A stretch of 64,000 nucleotides of DNA from an uncultured Ellagibacter sp. (GCA_934663775.1 CAKUKU010000001.1:124001-188000); one strand, 5' to 3'; shown: positions 34,767 to 44,963, counted from the first letter of the stretch. Program-made: numbers and translations. Notes: a model not told the origin generated them from the letters alone.

Positions 34767-35621
34767 CTAGAAGAATACGGCGAGCAGAACGCAAGCCACA
34801 ATGCCGAGAACGATTGCAGCGGTCCCGCGCGCGCCGAGATGCAAATTCCCGAGCGCGCTTCTTCGACCCTGGGGCGTCGGTGCGCCGTAACAGCGCGCAT
34901 CCATCGCGCTCGCCAGGCGATCGGCACGCCGAAAGAGCGCCACGAACAGTGACACGAACACGCGCGACCAGGCACGAAGGCTCTCCGCTACGCCCGCTCC
35001 CGAAAAGCGCGCTCCGCGCGACCACTGCGCGTCGTGGACCAGGCACAACTCCTCCGCCGTCACGGGAATGAAGCGAAGCGCGATCGTAATCGCGTTCGCG
35101 GCATCGTCGACGGGAAACGAAGTGCGGCGCAAAGGCGCGAGGAAGCTCAAGGCGGCGCGCATCATCTCCGTCGAGGATGTCGTGAAGCTCACGAGCAGAC
35201 TCGCGTAAACCAGAATCACGACCCGAAGCGCGTTGTAGGCGCCCTTCATGAAACCTGCGGGCAGAAACCCGAACGATCCCGCGAGAGCCACAGGCTCGCA
35301 TAAGGCGAAGGGGCCCGCCATCGACGCCTCGGAGCCAACAGGGGCAGCGGCAAGCGAGATGTTCCAGCTGAAGGAGCAGAAGATGATGGCTACGGCAACT
35401 AGCATGTACGTAGGCGCCGCAAGAGTGAAAACGCTCCTGAAAGAAACGCGGCTTGCCACGTGGGCAAGCCCGTACGCAACGGCGGCAATTGCCAGGCCCG
35501 CCCACGTCTCCAGCAGAAACAGCATAATCGAGTACGCCAAAAGCAGCGCGATCTTCACGCGGGGGTCGGCACGATGGACGACCGTCGTTCCATAGTGATA
35601 TGTCTCGGCAGCTAAACGCAC
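34767..35621 (-). CDS. ecfT: Energy-coupling factor transporter transmembrane protein EcfT
   Basis: Membrane scaffold of ECF vitamin/metal importers, connecting S-components to EcfA ATPases. 284 residues with ~5-6 hydrophobic segments. The N-terminus YHYGTTVVHRADPRVKI matches the family (PhRldPRvKl). The coupling region holds ARFSGAG and SAMDARCYGAPT, in place of the classical Ala-Arg-Gly motifs. It lies behind rplQ, where many Gram-positives place ecfA1-ecfA2-ecfT, but no ATPase gene is present here. It starts ~110 nt after a strong rplQ terminator, so it probably has its own promoter. Confidence 0.85.
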   Translation of the reverse strand: MRLAAETYHYGTTVVHRADPRVKIALLLAYSIMLFLLETWAGLAIAAVAYGLAHVASRVSFRSVFTLAAPTYMLVAVAIIFCSFSWNISLAAAPVGSEASMAGPFALCEPVALAGSFGFLPAGFMKGAYNALRVVILVYASLLVSFTTSSTEMMRAALSFLAPLRRTSFPVDDAANAITIALRFIPVTAEELCLVHDAQWSRGARFSGAGVAESLRAWSRVFVSLFVALFRRADRLASAMDARCYGAPTPQGRRSALGNLHLGARGTAAIVLGIVACVLLAVFF

Positions 35622-35670
35622 CCAAGCAGTATACCCAGCAAAGCTTCATTCCTAAGCGCGCTTCGCCCCA

Positions 35671-35709
35671 AATACAAAAAGGGAGTCACGACGCAACGTC
35701 GCGACTCCC
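35671..35709 (-). terminator. Terminator of the alpha-type ribosomal operon
   Basis: Stem GGGAGTCRCGACG/CGTCGYGACTCCC (13 bp with one mismatch, TTG loop) followed on the minus strand by TTTTTGTATTT, ~25 nt past the rplQ stop. Confidence 0.92.
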
Positions 35710-35733
35710 CTCGTAACCCGAAAGCGAATAAGG

Positions 35734-36267
35734 CTATTCGGCCTTCTCCTCGGTTGCAGCTTCCTCGGCAGGAGCGGCTTCCTCGGTTGCAGCTTCTTCG
35801 GCAGGAGCAACCTCCTCGGCCTTCTCTTCCTTGGCAGCTTCGACCTTCTTCGGAGCAGCCTTCTTGGCAGCCGGCTTCTCCTCGGTCTTCTGCTTCTTGG
35901 CAACCGGCTCGGTGCACAGCTCCATGATGACCATGGGAGCATTGTCACCCTTGCGGAAGCCCAGCTTCATAATGCGGGTGTAGCCGCCCTGGCGGTCGGC
36001 GAACAGGCCCTGCTCAACCTTCTCGAAGATCTCGCGAACGAGCTCTTTGTCGTTGCCAAGAGCAGCGATGGCGAGACGACGGGAATGCAGGTCGCCCTTC
36101 TTCGCCCAGGTGATGATTTTGTCGACGTCAGGACGAATCTCCTTGGCGCGCGACTCGACCGTCTTGATACGGTCGTTCAGGAAAAGGGCTTTGACAAGGC
36201 TGCGCTTCATAGCCTTAGTGTGGCTCCAGTCGGTGCCGAGCTTGCGCCCCTTCTTGTTGTGTCTCAT
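35734..36267 (-). CDS. rplQ: 50S ribosomal protein L17 with acidic C-terminal extension
   Basis: Ribosomal protein near the peptide exit tunnel. 177 residues. The core is ~118 residues (RKLGTDWSHTKAMKRSLV, KKGDLHSRRLAI, LGFRKGDNAPM). After it come a Lys/Ala patch and an Ala/Glu/Pro repeat in which PAEEAATEE recurs (about residues 140-177). Bacterial L17 is usually 115-130 residues; tails like this occur in some actinomycetes. The start has AGGAG upstream; last gene of the operon, 12 nt after rpoA. Confidence 0.95.
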   Translation of the reverse strand: MRHNKKGRKLGTDWSHTKAMKRSLVKALFLNDRIKTVESRAKEIRPDVDKIITWAKKGDLHSRRLAIAALGNDKELVREIFEKVEQGLFADRQGGYTRIMKLGFRKGDNAPMVIMELCTEPVAKKQKTEEKPAAKKAAPKKVEAAKEEKAEEVAPAEEAATEEAAPAEEAATEEKAE

Positions 36268-36279
36268 GATCTCGGTCTC

Positions 36280-37230
36280 CTATTGCTTCAAATTGAGGTC
36301 CATGGAAATGAGTTTGTCCTTCACTTCCTCGATGGACTTCGCACCAAAGTTCCTGATGTTCAGCAGGTCGTTCTCGGAGAACTCGACGAGCTGACGGACG
36401 GAATGAATGCCAGCGCGCTTCAGGCAGTTGTAGGAGCGGACGGAAAGGTCCAAATCCTCGATCTGCTTGTCGAGCTCGGCGTTGGACTCCTGACCCTCGG
36501 GCGCGAAGATGGAGGGGGTCTCCTCCCCTTCTTCTTCGTCGGCGCTCGACAGGCTCAGGAATGCGCCCATGTACTGGTTCACGATGTTCGCAGCGCGGCA
36601 CACAGCCTCGGTCGGGGTGATGCTGCCGTCGGTCTCAACTTCGAGGACGAGCTTGTCGTAGTCGGTACGCTGGCCAACACGCGTGTCGGTCACGTTGAGG
36701 GTGCAGCGACGAACCGGCGAGAACAGCGAGTCAACGTGGATGACCCCGATGGGGTCCTCCGTGCGCTTGTTGCGCTCAGCGGAAACGTAGCCGCGGCCCA
36801 CGCCGATGCGAATCGTCATGTCGAGCGTGCCGCCGTCGGCGACCGTCGCGATGACGTGCTCGGGGTTCACGAGCGTGAACTCGGTCGGGACGTCGAGGTC
36901 GGCGCCGGTCACCGTGCACGGGCCTTCGGCCAGCACGTGAGCGGTTGCCTCGGTGATATCGTCGTTCAGAGCCGAGAAAACCAGGCCCTTCACGTTCAGC
37001 ACGATGTCGGTGATGTCCTCGATAACGCCTTCCGCAGTGGTGAACTCATGCTGCACGCCCTCGATCTGGATGGCGGTCGCCTTAGCGCCGTCAAGCGAAG
37101 AGAGGAGCACGCGGCGCAAGCTGTTGCCAAGCGTGTGGCCGTAACCGCGCTCGAGAGGCTCGACGATGTAGCGAGCCACCGTGTCGTTGACTTCTTCCGT
37201 TGTTACAGTAGGCCTCATGAACTCCGTCAT
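36280..37230 (-). CDS. rpoA: RNA polymerase alpha subunit
   Basis: Assembles RNA polymerase and contacts UP elements and activators. 316 residues, full length. The N-terminal assembly domain has EPLERGYGHTLGNSLRRVLL (18-nt class motif, seen as GYGHTLGNSLRRVLL). The C-terminal domain has LDLSVRSYNCLKRAGI and FGAKSIEEVKDKL. An acidic linker (DEEEGEETPS) lies between them. AAGGAGG precedes the ATG at 37230. Situated between rpsD and rplQ as in most bacteria. Confidence 0.98.
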   Translation of the reverse strand: MTEFMRPTVTTEEVNDTVARYIVEPLERGYGHTLGNSLRRVLLSSLDGAKATAIQIEGVQHEFTTAEGVIEDITDIVLNVKGLVFSALNDDITEATAHVLAEGPCTVTGADLDVPTEFTLVNPEHVIATVADGGTLDMTIRIGVGRGYVSAERNKRTEDPIGVIHVDSLFSPVRRCTLNVTDTRVGQRTDYDKLVLEVETDGSITPTEAVCRAANIVNQYMGAFLSLSSADEEEGEETPSIFAPEGQESNAELDKQIEDLDLSVRSYNCLKRAGIHSVRQLVEFSENDLLNIRNFGAKSIEEVKDKLISMDLNLKQ

Positions 37231-37259
37231 GTTATAAAAGCCTCCTTACTATGCTGCGA

Positions 37260-37856
37260 TTACTTCGAGTAAAGTTCGACAATAAGCTGTTCGTTAATGT
37301 CCAAATCGATTTGATCGCGCTGCGGAAGGGCCAAAACATTGCCCTGGAGTTTCTCGATGTCGACCTCAAGCCAAGCAGGCACCTCGAAGCGAGCGTTGGA
37401 AACGAGTGCGCTCTTGATGACGAGGAGCTCCTTGGATTTCGGAGCCACGGAGACGACGTCGCCGGCCTTCACACGATAGGAAGGAACGTTGACGCGGCGG
37501 CCGTTGACCATGATGTGGCCGTGGGTAACGATCTGACGAGCTTCCTTGCGGGTGCGGGCGAAGCCGAGACGGAAGATGACGCTGTCGAGACGGGACTCGA
37601 GGATGCGCATCAGGTTCTCGCCGGTGATGCCCGGCATGGCCTTCGCCTTCTCGAAGTAGCCATGGAACTGCTTCTCGAGAACGCCGTAGATGAACTTCAC
37701 CTTCTGCTTCTCGCGCAGCTGCATGCCGTACTCGGATTCCTTGCGACGGCGCTTGGGCTCGCGCTTGGAGGTTTTAGAGCTGCTGTACCCCAGCACAACG
37801 GGATCAAGGCCCAGCTGGCGGCAGCGCTTAAGAACCGGAGTTCTGTTAATTGCCAT
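37260..37856 (-). CDS. rpsD: 30S ribosomal protein S4
   Basis: Primary 16S rRNA-binding protein. 198 residues. It begins with the basic N-domain (LKRCRQLGLDPV) and contains the S4 RNA-binding domain RLDSVIFRLGFARTRKEARQ and QIVTHGHIMVNGRRVNVPSY. It lacks the four N-terminal zinc cysteines of some S4 proteins. Located 20 nt after rpsK. Confidence 0.98.
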   Translation of the reverse strand: MAINRTPVLKRCRQLGLDPVVLGYSSSKTSKREPKRRRKESEYGMQLREKQKVKFIYGVLEKQFHGYFEKAKAMPGITGENLMRILESRLDSVIFRLGFARTRKEARQIVTHGHIMVNGRRVNVPSYRVKAGDVVSVAPKSKELLVIKSALVSNARFEVPAWLEVDIEKLQGNVLALPQRDQIDLDINEQLIVELYSK

Positions 37857-37875
37857 GGTTATATGATCCTTTCAA

Positions 37876-38274
37876 CTACACGCGACGACGCTTGCACGGA
37901 CGGCAACCGTTGTGCGGGATGGGGGTGCAATCCTGGATGCTCGCGATTTCGAGGCCAGCTGCCTGCAGGGAACGGATTGCGGTCTCGCGACCGGAACCGG
38001 GGCCCTTCACGTACACGGCAACCTTCTTGAGGCCGTGCTCCATCGCGGTCTTGGCGGCGGCTTCCGCAGCCATCTGCGCCGCGAACGGCGTGGACTTGCG
38101 GGAGCCCTTGAAGCCGACGGTGCCGGCGGACTGCCAGGAGATCACATTGCCCTGAGGATCGGTGATGCTCACGATAGTGTTGTTGAACGTGGATTTGATA
38201 TGTGCGGCGCCAACGGCAATGTTCTTGCGCTCGGAGCGCTTGATGCGCGCACGCACTTGTTTCTTAGCTGCCAC
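37876..38274 (-). CDS. rpsK: 30S ribosomal protein S11
   Basis: Platform protein of the small subunit. 132 residues. Motifs are [39 protein letters not shown] and [18 protein letters not shown]. The start codon is GTG at 38274 ([12 protein letters not shown]), following GGGAGCAGATAA. In frame with family length. Confidence 0.98.
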   Translation of the reverse strand: MAAKKQVRARIKRSERKNIAVGAAHIKSTFNNTIVSITDPQGNVISWQSAGTVGFKGSRKSTPFAAQMAAEAAAKTAMEHGLKKVAVYVKGPGSGRETAIRSLQAAGLEIASIQDCTPIPHNGCRPCKRRRV

Positions 38275-38286
38275 TTATCTGCTCCC

Positions 38287-38655
38287 TTACTTCTTCTTGC
38301 CGCCGATTTGCTTACGCGGGCCCTTGCGGGTGCGTGCATTGGTGTGGGTACGCTGACCGCGAACGGGCAGACCCTTGCGGTGACGAAGGCCACGGTAGCA
38401 GCCGATTTCCATGAGGCGCTTCACGTTCTGGGAAACTTCGCGGTGCAGGTCGCCCTCAACCGTGAGGTTCTCCTGGATGTAGTCGCGGAGCTTGCCGAGA
38501 TCCTCTTCGGAGAGGTCCTTCACGCGGATGTCCGGGTTCACGCCGGTTTCTGCGAGGATCTTCTTGGAGGTCGTGAGGCCAATGCCGTAGATGTAGGTCA
38601 AGCCGACTTCAATGCGCTTATCGCGAGGAAGGTCGACACCAACGAGACGTGCCAT
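38287..38655 (-). CDS. rpsM: 30S ribosomal protein S13
   Basis: Head protein at the subunit interface. 122 residues. [34 protein letters not shown] and [20 protein letters not shown] (C-terminal tail reaching the P-site) are all conserved. Located 23 nt after rpmJ. Confidence 0.98.
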   Translation of the reverse strand: MARLVGVDLPRDKRIEVGLTYIYGIGLTTSKKILAETGVNPDIRVKDLSEEDLGKLRDYIQENLTVEGDLHREVSQNVKRLMEIGCYRGLRHRKGLPVRGQRTHTNARTRKGPRKQIGGKKK

Positions 38656-38678
38656 AGGTTAATTCCCCTTCTTTCTTC

Positions 38679-38792
38679 CTAGCCCTGACGCTGCTTATGA
38701 CGAGGATTCTCGCAGATAACGAGGACCTTGCCATGGCGTCGGATGATTTTGCACTTGTCGCACATTTTCTTGACCGAAGGACGTACCTTCAT
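38679..38792 (-). CDS. rpmJ: 50S ribosomal protein L36
   Basis: 37-residue zinc-type L36. It begins [20 protein letters not shown] and ends NPRHKQRQG. Cys11, Cys14, Cys27 and His32 form the zinc site. It is in its normal position between infA and rpsM, with AAGGAA a few bases upstream of the ATG. Confidence 0.97.
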   Translation of the reverse strand: MKVRPSVKKMCDKCKIIRRHGKVLVICENPRHKQRQG

Positions 38793-38888
38793 TTCATAAT
38801 TCCTTTCGGTTATGCGTTCTCTTCTATATACAAACGTCCAGCCGCAGACGTTATTGCCGAAATTCGGCGAGGAAAACCCGCGGGTTCC

Positions 38889-39107
38889 CTACTTGAAGCG
38901 GTACGTGATGCGCCCGCGATTCAAGTCGTAGACGGACAACTCGACCGTGACCTTGTCGCCAGGGAGGATCTTGATGTAGTGCATGCGCATCTTCCCCGAA
39001 ATGTGGGCCAGGATCTCGTGGCCGTTCTCGAGCTCGACCTTGAACATCGCGTTCGGCAACGCTTCAAGGACCGTGCCCTCAAGCTCGATGACATCTTGTT
39101 TCGCCAA
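38889..39107 (-). CDS. infA: Translation initiation factor IF-1, TTG start
   Basis: OB-fold factor that binds the 30S A-site during initiation. 72 residues: [64 protein letters not shown]. The only start matching the family is TTG at 39107, preceded by AAGAGGAG. First gene of the rpmJ-rpsM-rpsK-rpsD-rpoA-rplQ operon. Confidence 0.96.
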   Translation of the reverse strand: MAKQDVIELEGTVLEALPNAMFKVELENGHEILAHISGKMRMHYIKILPGDKVTVELSVYDLNRGRITYRFK

Positions 39108-39407
39108 CTGTGCTCTCCTCTTAATGTGGACTTAAGACAGCAATACGAGATGATACCAAACATATAAAGTTGTGTGGGAGATTTGAGCGTAAAAGCACAC
39201 AAAACCAACAAACCATTGTTGTGGCTTCAAAAGTACCTGCTTGCCAGGCCCGCGGTCATGCCGCGCGATTGTCGCTCCGCTTTATCCGGAGTGGAATCGC
39301 CAGGTATTCGCGCTTTCGGAAAGCGCAGCCGCCTTGTCGGCTTTTCGTGACTGGTGCCAACTTGGTTGCTATGGCCCCAGCCGAACGCTGCTTTGCTGCA
39401 TCCAAGA
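39108..39407. other. 300-bp intergenic region between infA and tRNA-Gln
   Basis: No gene. It holds a short self-complementary hairpin GCGCTT-TCGG-AAGCGC at about 39310-39326. The infA promoter must lie in the left part, but I see no clear -35/-10 pair. Confidence 0.4.
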
Positions 39408-39481
39408 TGGCTGGGGTACCAGGATTCGAACCTAGATAGCTGGTACCAAAAACCAGAGTCCTGCCATTGGACGATACCCCA
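39408..39481 (-). tRNA. tRNA-Gln (anticodon UUG)
   Basis: Minus-strand cloverleaf: acceptor TGGGGTA/TACCCCA, D-arm, anticodon stem CTGGT/ACCAG with loop TTTTGGT (anticodon TTG), T-arm with GGTTCGAATCC, discriminator G and encoded CCA. 74 nt with CCA. It lies 44 nt after tRNA-Lys and is probably co-transcribed. Confidence 0.95.
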
Positions 39482-39525
39482 GTCTGGATAGGTGCAGACC
39501 CAAAGCAGGTCTCGCGCTAAAAGAA

Positions 39526-39601
39526 TGGTGGGCCGTCGGGGATTCGAACCCCGGGCCTTGGGATTAAAAGTCCCCTGCTCTGCCAACTGAGCTAACGGCC
39601 C
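39526..39601 (-). tRNA. tRNA-Lys (anticodon UUU)
   Basis: Minus-strand cloverleaf: acceptor GGGCCGT/ACGGCCC, D-stem GCTC/GAGC, anticodon loop CTTTTAA (anticodon TTT), T-arm with GGTTCGAATCC, discriminator A and encoded CCA. 76 nt. The outermost anticodon-stem pair looks mismatched (G27/A43). Confidence 0.95.
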
Positions 39602-39625
39602 TCTTATCCAATAGCGCAACTGTAT

Positions 39626-39654
39626 ATGCTAGCGGTGCGCCGAACGCGCGTCAA
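39626..39654 (-). promoter_or_regulatory. Promoter of tRNA-Lys/tRNA-Gln unit
   Basis: Minus-strand TTGACG (39649-39654), 17-nt spacer, TAGCAT (39626-39631). The tRNA-Lys 5' end is 25 nt downstream. Confidence 0.7.
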
Positions 39655-39670
39655 GGAAAAACTTGGCGCC

Positions 39671-40258
39671 CTACGCGTTTTCACGGAAGATGATCTCGCC
39701 GGTGCTGGGGTCCATCGACTCGAGGATTGCGAGCGACTCCAAGTGATAGCCCTCCTCGCGCAGCTTGTCGCCGCCATGCTGGAAGCCCTTTTCCACCGCG
39801 ATGCCGATGCCCTCGACCGTAGCACCCGACTCTTCCACGAGCTCGAGCAGGCCGTTCAGCGCGCATCCGTTCGCCAGGAAGTCGTCGATGATGAGCACAT
39901 GGTCTTCGGGGCCGAGGTATTTCTTCGACACGATGACGTCGAAGACGCGTCCATGGGTGAACGATTGGATCTTGGTGGAATACATCTCGCCGTCGAGGTT
40001 GATGGACTGCGCCTTCTTCGCGAACACGACGGGCGCGTTGTCGAAATGGCGCGCGATCAGGCACGCGATGCCGATGCCCGACGCCTCGATCGTGAGAATC
40101 TTGTTGATGGGGGCTCCTTCGAACAGGCGGGCGAATTCCGCACCCATCTCGTCGACTAACTCAACGTCGACCTGGTGATTCAAGAAGCTGTCGACCTTCA
40201 GCACGCCTTCCGACTTGACGATTCCATCGCGGCGGATGCGATCTTCCAAAAGCTTCAT
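39671..40258 (-). CDS. xpt: Xanthine phosphoribosyltransferase
   Basis: Purine salvage: xanthine plus PRPP to XMP. 195 residues, the Bacillus Xpt length. It begins [24 protein letters not shown] is the N-terminal nucleotide region and [17 protein letters not shown] is the PRPP loop (DDFLANG). The ATG at 40258 has AAAGGGGTAG upstream. No xanthine permease gene and no purine riboswitch are visible next to it. Confidence 0.93.
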   Translation of the reverse strand: MKLLEDRIRRDGIVKSEGVLKVDSFLNHQVDVELVDEMGAEFARLFEGAPINKILTIEASGIGIACLIARHFDNAPVVFAKKAQSINLDGEMYSTKIQSFTHGRVFDVIVSKKYLGPEDHVLIIDDFLANGCALNGLLELVEESGATVEGIGIAVEKGFQHGGDKLREEGYHLESLAILESMDPSTGEIIFRENA

Positions 40259-40316
40259 CTCTACCCCTTTGCGCCCTTTCGAACCGATGAATGATGTGCG
40301 AAACAGTGTAGCAGAA

Positions 40317-41273
40317 TCAGAACACGATACCCGCAGCAGAGACGACCGCTCCCGCAACAATGCCCACGACAAGGAGAATCGCCACGATGATGAGGTTTTG
40401 CTTCGGGCGGCGGTTCGCACGGAAGAGCACGAGCAGGCCGACGCCCGCGGAGACGAGCAGGCCCGCGAACATGGCTCCCGCGCCGAGCACGCCTTCCACA
40501 TACAAGTCGGCGATGACAACGCTCGCCGCGCAGTTCGGGATAAGGCCCACGATGGCCGCAACAACGACCGAAAGGGCGCTGTTCGAGCCAAGGATCTGCG
40601 CCAGCGCGTCCTCGCCCACCGTTTCGAGCACCACGTTCAAAAGCAGCGTGACGATGAAGATGAAGACCGTGACCTGGGCTGTGTGCTTGAGCGCGCTCTT
40701 CGCGATGGAAGCGCCCGCGTGATCGTGATGGTGTTCCTCGTCCGTTTCCGCCTCGTAGGCAAGCTCGGGATTCTCCTCGCAGGCGTGACACTCGCCGTTG
40801 CAGTGGCAATGATCGCGCTGGCAGAGCTCGTGGATGCGTAGATGTTCTTCGGGACGATGAAGCAAGCGAAGCACACCGTCGAGCGCAAGGCCCGCGACGA
40901 TGCCCACGACCACCTTCGCACCCAGAATGGCGCCCATGGTGGAAAGTGGCACCTGAGCTGCGAGGAAGATGGGGATCATCTCGTCGGAGGTGGACAGGAG
41001 CACAGCGATGAGCGTGCCGACCGTGATGACGCGGCCCGCGTAGAGCGTCGAGGCCGCGGCAGAAAAGCCGCATTGGGGCACGACGCCGAGCACCGCGCCG
41101 ATGACGGGCCCCGCCTTCCCCGCGCGCTTGATGGCGTTTTGCGCCTTGTCTCCCGCCTTGTGCTCGAGCCATTCCATCGCCAAGTAGGTGACGAAAAGAA
41201 ACGGGATGAGGTAGAGTGTGTCTTCAACTGAGTGCTCGAGGACATGCCCCGCGATATGCATGATTTCTTCCAT
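40317..41273 (-). CDS. Putative 10-TM heavy-metal/manganese exporter (PF11449-like)
   Basis: 318-residue integral membrane protein. Paired motifs [12 protein letters not shown] in the N-half and [12 protein letters not shown] in the C-half are characteristic of the family first annotated as ArsP_2 / putative arsenic efflux and later linked to manganese. Between the halves is a cytosolic loop rich in Cys and His ([19 protein letters not shown], then EEHHHDH), a likely metal-binding segment. ATG at 41273 has no good Shine-Dalgarno; ATG at 41261 ([11 protein letters not shown]) has GGAAGA at five bases and may be the true start. Substrate uncertain. Divergent from a DUF554 gene. Confidence 0.75.
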   Translation of the reverse strand: MEEIMHIAGHVLEHSVEDTLYLIPFLFVTYLAMEWLEHKAGDKAQNAIKRAGKAGPVIGAVLGVVPQCGFSAAASTLYAGRVITVGTLIAVLLSTSDEMIPIFLAAQVPLSTMGAILGAKVVVGIVAGLALDGVLRLLHRPEEHLRIHELCQRDHCHCNGECHACEENPELAYEAETDEEHHHDHAGASIAKSALKHTAQVTVFIFIVTLLLNVVLETVGEDALAQILGSNSALSVVVAAIVGLIPNCAASVVIADLYVEGVLGAGAMFAGLLVSAGVGLLVLFRANRRPKQNLIIVAILLVVGIVAGAVVSAAGIVF

Positions 41274-41367
41274 AAGGCGGCATTGTAGCGCACGGGCGCG
41301 AACGGTGGCCGCAACGCGGAACCGGGTTTCGCCGGACGACAAGAAAAACAGAAGGAGCAGCGCATAT

Positions 41368-42078
41368 ATGATTGGAACCATCGTCAACACTGCGGCGATC
41401 GTCATAGGAAGCGTCATCGGAAGCCTTGCGAAACGCGGACTCGGCGAGAAATACCAAAACGTCCTATTCTGCGCGATGGGTCTTGCGGCGACGGGTCTGG
41501 GCCTTCATTCGGTGGTCGAGGGTATGAACGGAAGCGCCTATCCCGTGCTGTTCATCGTAAGCCTTGCCATCGGAGGCGTCGTGGGCACGGCGATCGATAT
41601 CGAGGGACGCTTCAGTCACCTGACCGAGCGCCTGTCGAAATCCGGGTCGGGATCGGACGGCGCGGCGAACCTTTCGCGCGGGCTTTCGACCGGCATCGTG
41701 CTTTTTTGCTTCGGCACGCTTTCCATCTTGGGACCAATCAACAGCGCGCTTTACGGCGACGAGACCTTCCTGCTCACCAACGCCACGCTCGATTTTGTAA
41801 CCTCGATGGTCTTAGCGTCGTCGTTCGGCGTCGGCATGGCACTCGCAGGCGTGGTGCTTTTTTGCTGGCAGGGCTCAATCTTCCTTTTGGCGCAATGGCT
41901 CGAACCGCTCATGACCGCGAACCTGATGTGCGAGATCACCATCGTTGGCGGGTTTTTGATCCTGGCATCGGGCCTATCAATCTTGAAAATCAAGGAGATT
42001 TCGGTGATGAATCTTCTGCCCGCGCTCCTGGTGCCGCCCCTCTGGTTCGTCATCCTGCCGCTGTTGTCCCTCGGGTGA
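41368..42078 (+). CDS. DUF554 family membrane protein
   Basis: 236-residue membrane protein with ~7 hydrophobic segments. MIGTIVNTAAIVIGSVIGSL, GLHSVVEGMNG, CFGTLSILGPINSAL and LTNATLDFVTSMVLASSFG (read in parts) are typical of the DUF554/YdfK family, which has no settled function. The ATG follows GAAGGAG. It is divergent from the metal-exporter gene and shares a 94-bp intergenic region with it. Confidence 0.88.
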   Translation: MIGTIVNTAAIVIGSVIGSLAKRGLGEKYQNVLFCAMGLAATGLGLHSVVEGMNGSAYPVLFIVSLAIGGVVGTAIDIEGRFSHLTERLSKSGSGSDGAANLSRGLSTGIVLFCFGTLSILGPINSALYGDETFLLTNATLDFVTSMVLASSFGVGMALAGVVLFCWQGSIFLLAQWLEPLMTANLMCEITIVGGFLILASGLSILKIKEISVMNLLPALLVPPLWFVILPLLSLG

Positions 42079-42154
42079 GTCGCTTTTATCCAACATGACA
42101 CCTCGATAGAGCGCATCAACAGATTGTTAGCTCCCTGCAAGAACTTCAGGCGCT

Positions 42155-42808
42155 TTATCGCTTTTTATCCGACATGACTTCGTCAATGGTGGTTTCCAGC
42201 TTGCGCTTGTAGACGGAATCGGCAGAATAGAGCACCGAACAGGGATTATGAACCGTCAGGAAATCCTTTGCGACCAATGTCACCGCAGGCGCATTCGAGT
42301 ATTTGCAGAAAAGCGCATCGTGCCCTATGCAAATCCCCATCAGGATATTCAAATCTGTCTTGGCATCGTTGAGCAGCATGGCCTGCATGATCGGGTTGCA
42401 GATAATGCTGTCCTCGCTCATAGAAGGCGCGTCGATGCTCAAGTCGGCTTTTTTATTGCTTTCCAGCTTGCAGCCAACTGCCCGCACTTCGAACCCGGCC
42501 TTCCGAAGAAGCCCCGCCAGGATGCCCGTTTCCCTCAGCATGGCCGTGCATGTCGCTATGCCGACAAGAGACGCCCCCATGCAGGATGCGAACTTGATCG
42601 TATCCTGAACACGCGTCGAATTGATCGTCTCCGCGCTCACTATCGCGGCAGATTCCATTATGAGGTGGTTCTCGGGCTCGTTGTAGAGACGCAGCACCTC
42701 ATCATGCATTTCCTTGGTAATCGATGACTGGACGCAGAAATCAGGCGCCGTCTTGTCTAGATGTTCGCAAGCCGCTACCCGGCAACTTTCGCAAGCAATA
42801 CCGCTCAT
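42155..42808 (-). CDS. DUF1847 protein (Cys-rich, metal-binding)
   Basis: 217-residue cytosolic protein. N-terminal CESCRVAACEH supplies a Cys cluster; CMGASLVGIATCTAML, AVGCKLESNKK, ICNPIMQAMLLND and GICIGHDALFCKYS follow the DUF1847 pattern, a family frequent in strict anaerobes with proposed metal or Fe-S binding but no proven role. The ATG at 42808 has GAGGACG in front; a TTG nine bases upstream is possible. A 7-bp hairpin (CCAGTGT/ACACTGG, 42853-42872) lies 45 nt upstream. Confidence 0.88.
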   Translation of the reverse strand: MSGIACESCRVAACEHLDKTAPDFCVQSSITKEMHDEVLRLYNEPENHLIMESAAIVSAETINSTRVQDTIKFASCMGASLVGIATCTAMLRETGILAGLLRKAGFEVRAVGCKLESNKKADLSIDAPSMSEDSIICNPIMQAMLLNDAKTDLNILMGICIGHDALFCKYSNAPAVTLVAKDFLTVHNPCSVLYSADSVYKRKLETTIDEVMSDKKR

Positions 42809-42959
42809 CGTCCTCAACGCCTTTCAACTCTCAGAGTGTGATGATGCTCCGCCCAGTGTCGTTGCACACTGGCTCAAAATAGCACCCGACAAGAGGAAAG
42901 GCAATTCTTGACAAGCGCTTCGACCAGGGCACCTTGCGCGAGGGAAAACCGGGAGCGTG

Positions 42960-43240
42960 CTTTCGCCCCGAAGACAGCGAGAAGGCCCCCGGCGGATGCG
43001 GGGCGTGCGAAAGGATTTCGACGCGTACTTCGGTACGCGAGAAATACGACGCGCTTTCGCCCCGAAGACAGCGAGGGCCCGACTGGCGAGTTCGGATGGC
43101 GCGAAAGGTTGAGGACGCGTACTTCGGTACGTGAGGGATTGACGCGCTTTCTCGCCAAAAGACAGCGAGAAGGCCCCCGGCGGATGCGGGGCGTGCGAAA
43201 GGATTTCGACGCGTACTTCGGTACGCGAGAAATCCTTGGA
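42960..43240. repeat. Three tandem ~93-bp repeats, each with a C(UUCG)G hairpin
   Basis: Units at 42960-43053, 43054-43146 and 43147-43240. Units 1 and 3 share an identical 73-bp segment (42973-43045 and 43161-43233). Each unit contains CGCGTAC-TTCG-GTACGCG (43022-43039, 43116-43133, 43210-43227); in unit 2 one pair is G-T rather than G-C, keeping the stem. In unit 3 the hairpin is extended by AAGGATTTC/GAAATCCTT. A second stem GCCCC/GGGGC lies 5' of it in units 1 and 3. Confidence 0.75.
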
Positions 43241-43281
43241 GCACGCATCCGCGCCGCCAGGGGCCTTCGCAGCGTCGAGCA

Positions 43282-43309
43282 GTTGCGATGATCGTCAGAT
43301 CATCGCAAC
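43282..43309 (-). terminator. Hairpin directly behind groEL
   Basis: 11-bp perfect stem GTTGCGATGAT/ATCATCGCAAC with a 6-nt loop, 4 nt past the groEL stop on the minus strand. No T-run, so it may end or protect the groEL mRNA. Confidence 0.5.
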
Positions 43310-43313
43310 CCCA

Positions 43314-44963
<1,650 letters not shown>

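Larger units (their letters stand above)
42809..43313. other. 505-bp intergenic region made largely of structured repeats
   Basis: No gene. It holds a short hairpin (42853-42872), three ~93-bp tandem units (42960-43240) and a hairpin behind groEL (43282-43309). Open frames on either strand of the repeats have no ribosome-binding sites and only reflect the repeats. Confidence 0.6.

Noticed and set aside
40259..40316. Purine riboswitch in front of xpt
   Set aside because: Only 58 bases separate xpt from the upstream gene and the conserved junction sequences are not visible.
42960..43240. Possible CRISPR array
   Set aside because: Units are ~93 bp and contiguous, with no short repeat/unique spacer alternation and no cas genes nearby.
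42831..43248. Two minus-strand open frames of 124-137 codons with repeated RTEVRVEILS-type sequence
   Set aside because: They coincide with the ~93-bp tandem repeats, lack ribosome-binding sites and are explained by the repeat period being a multiple of, or close to, three.
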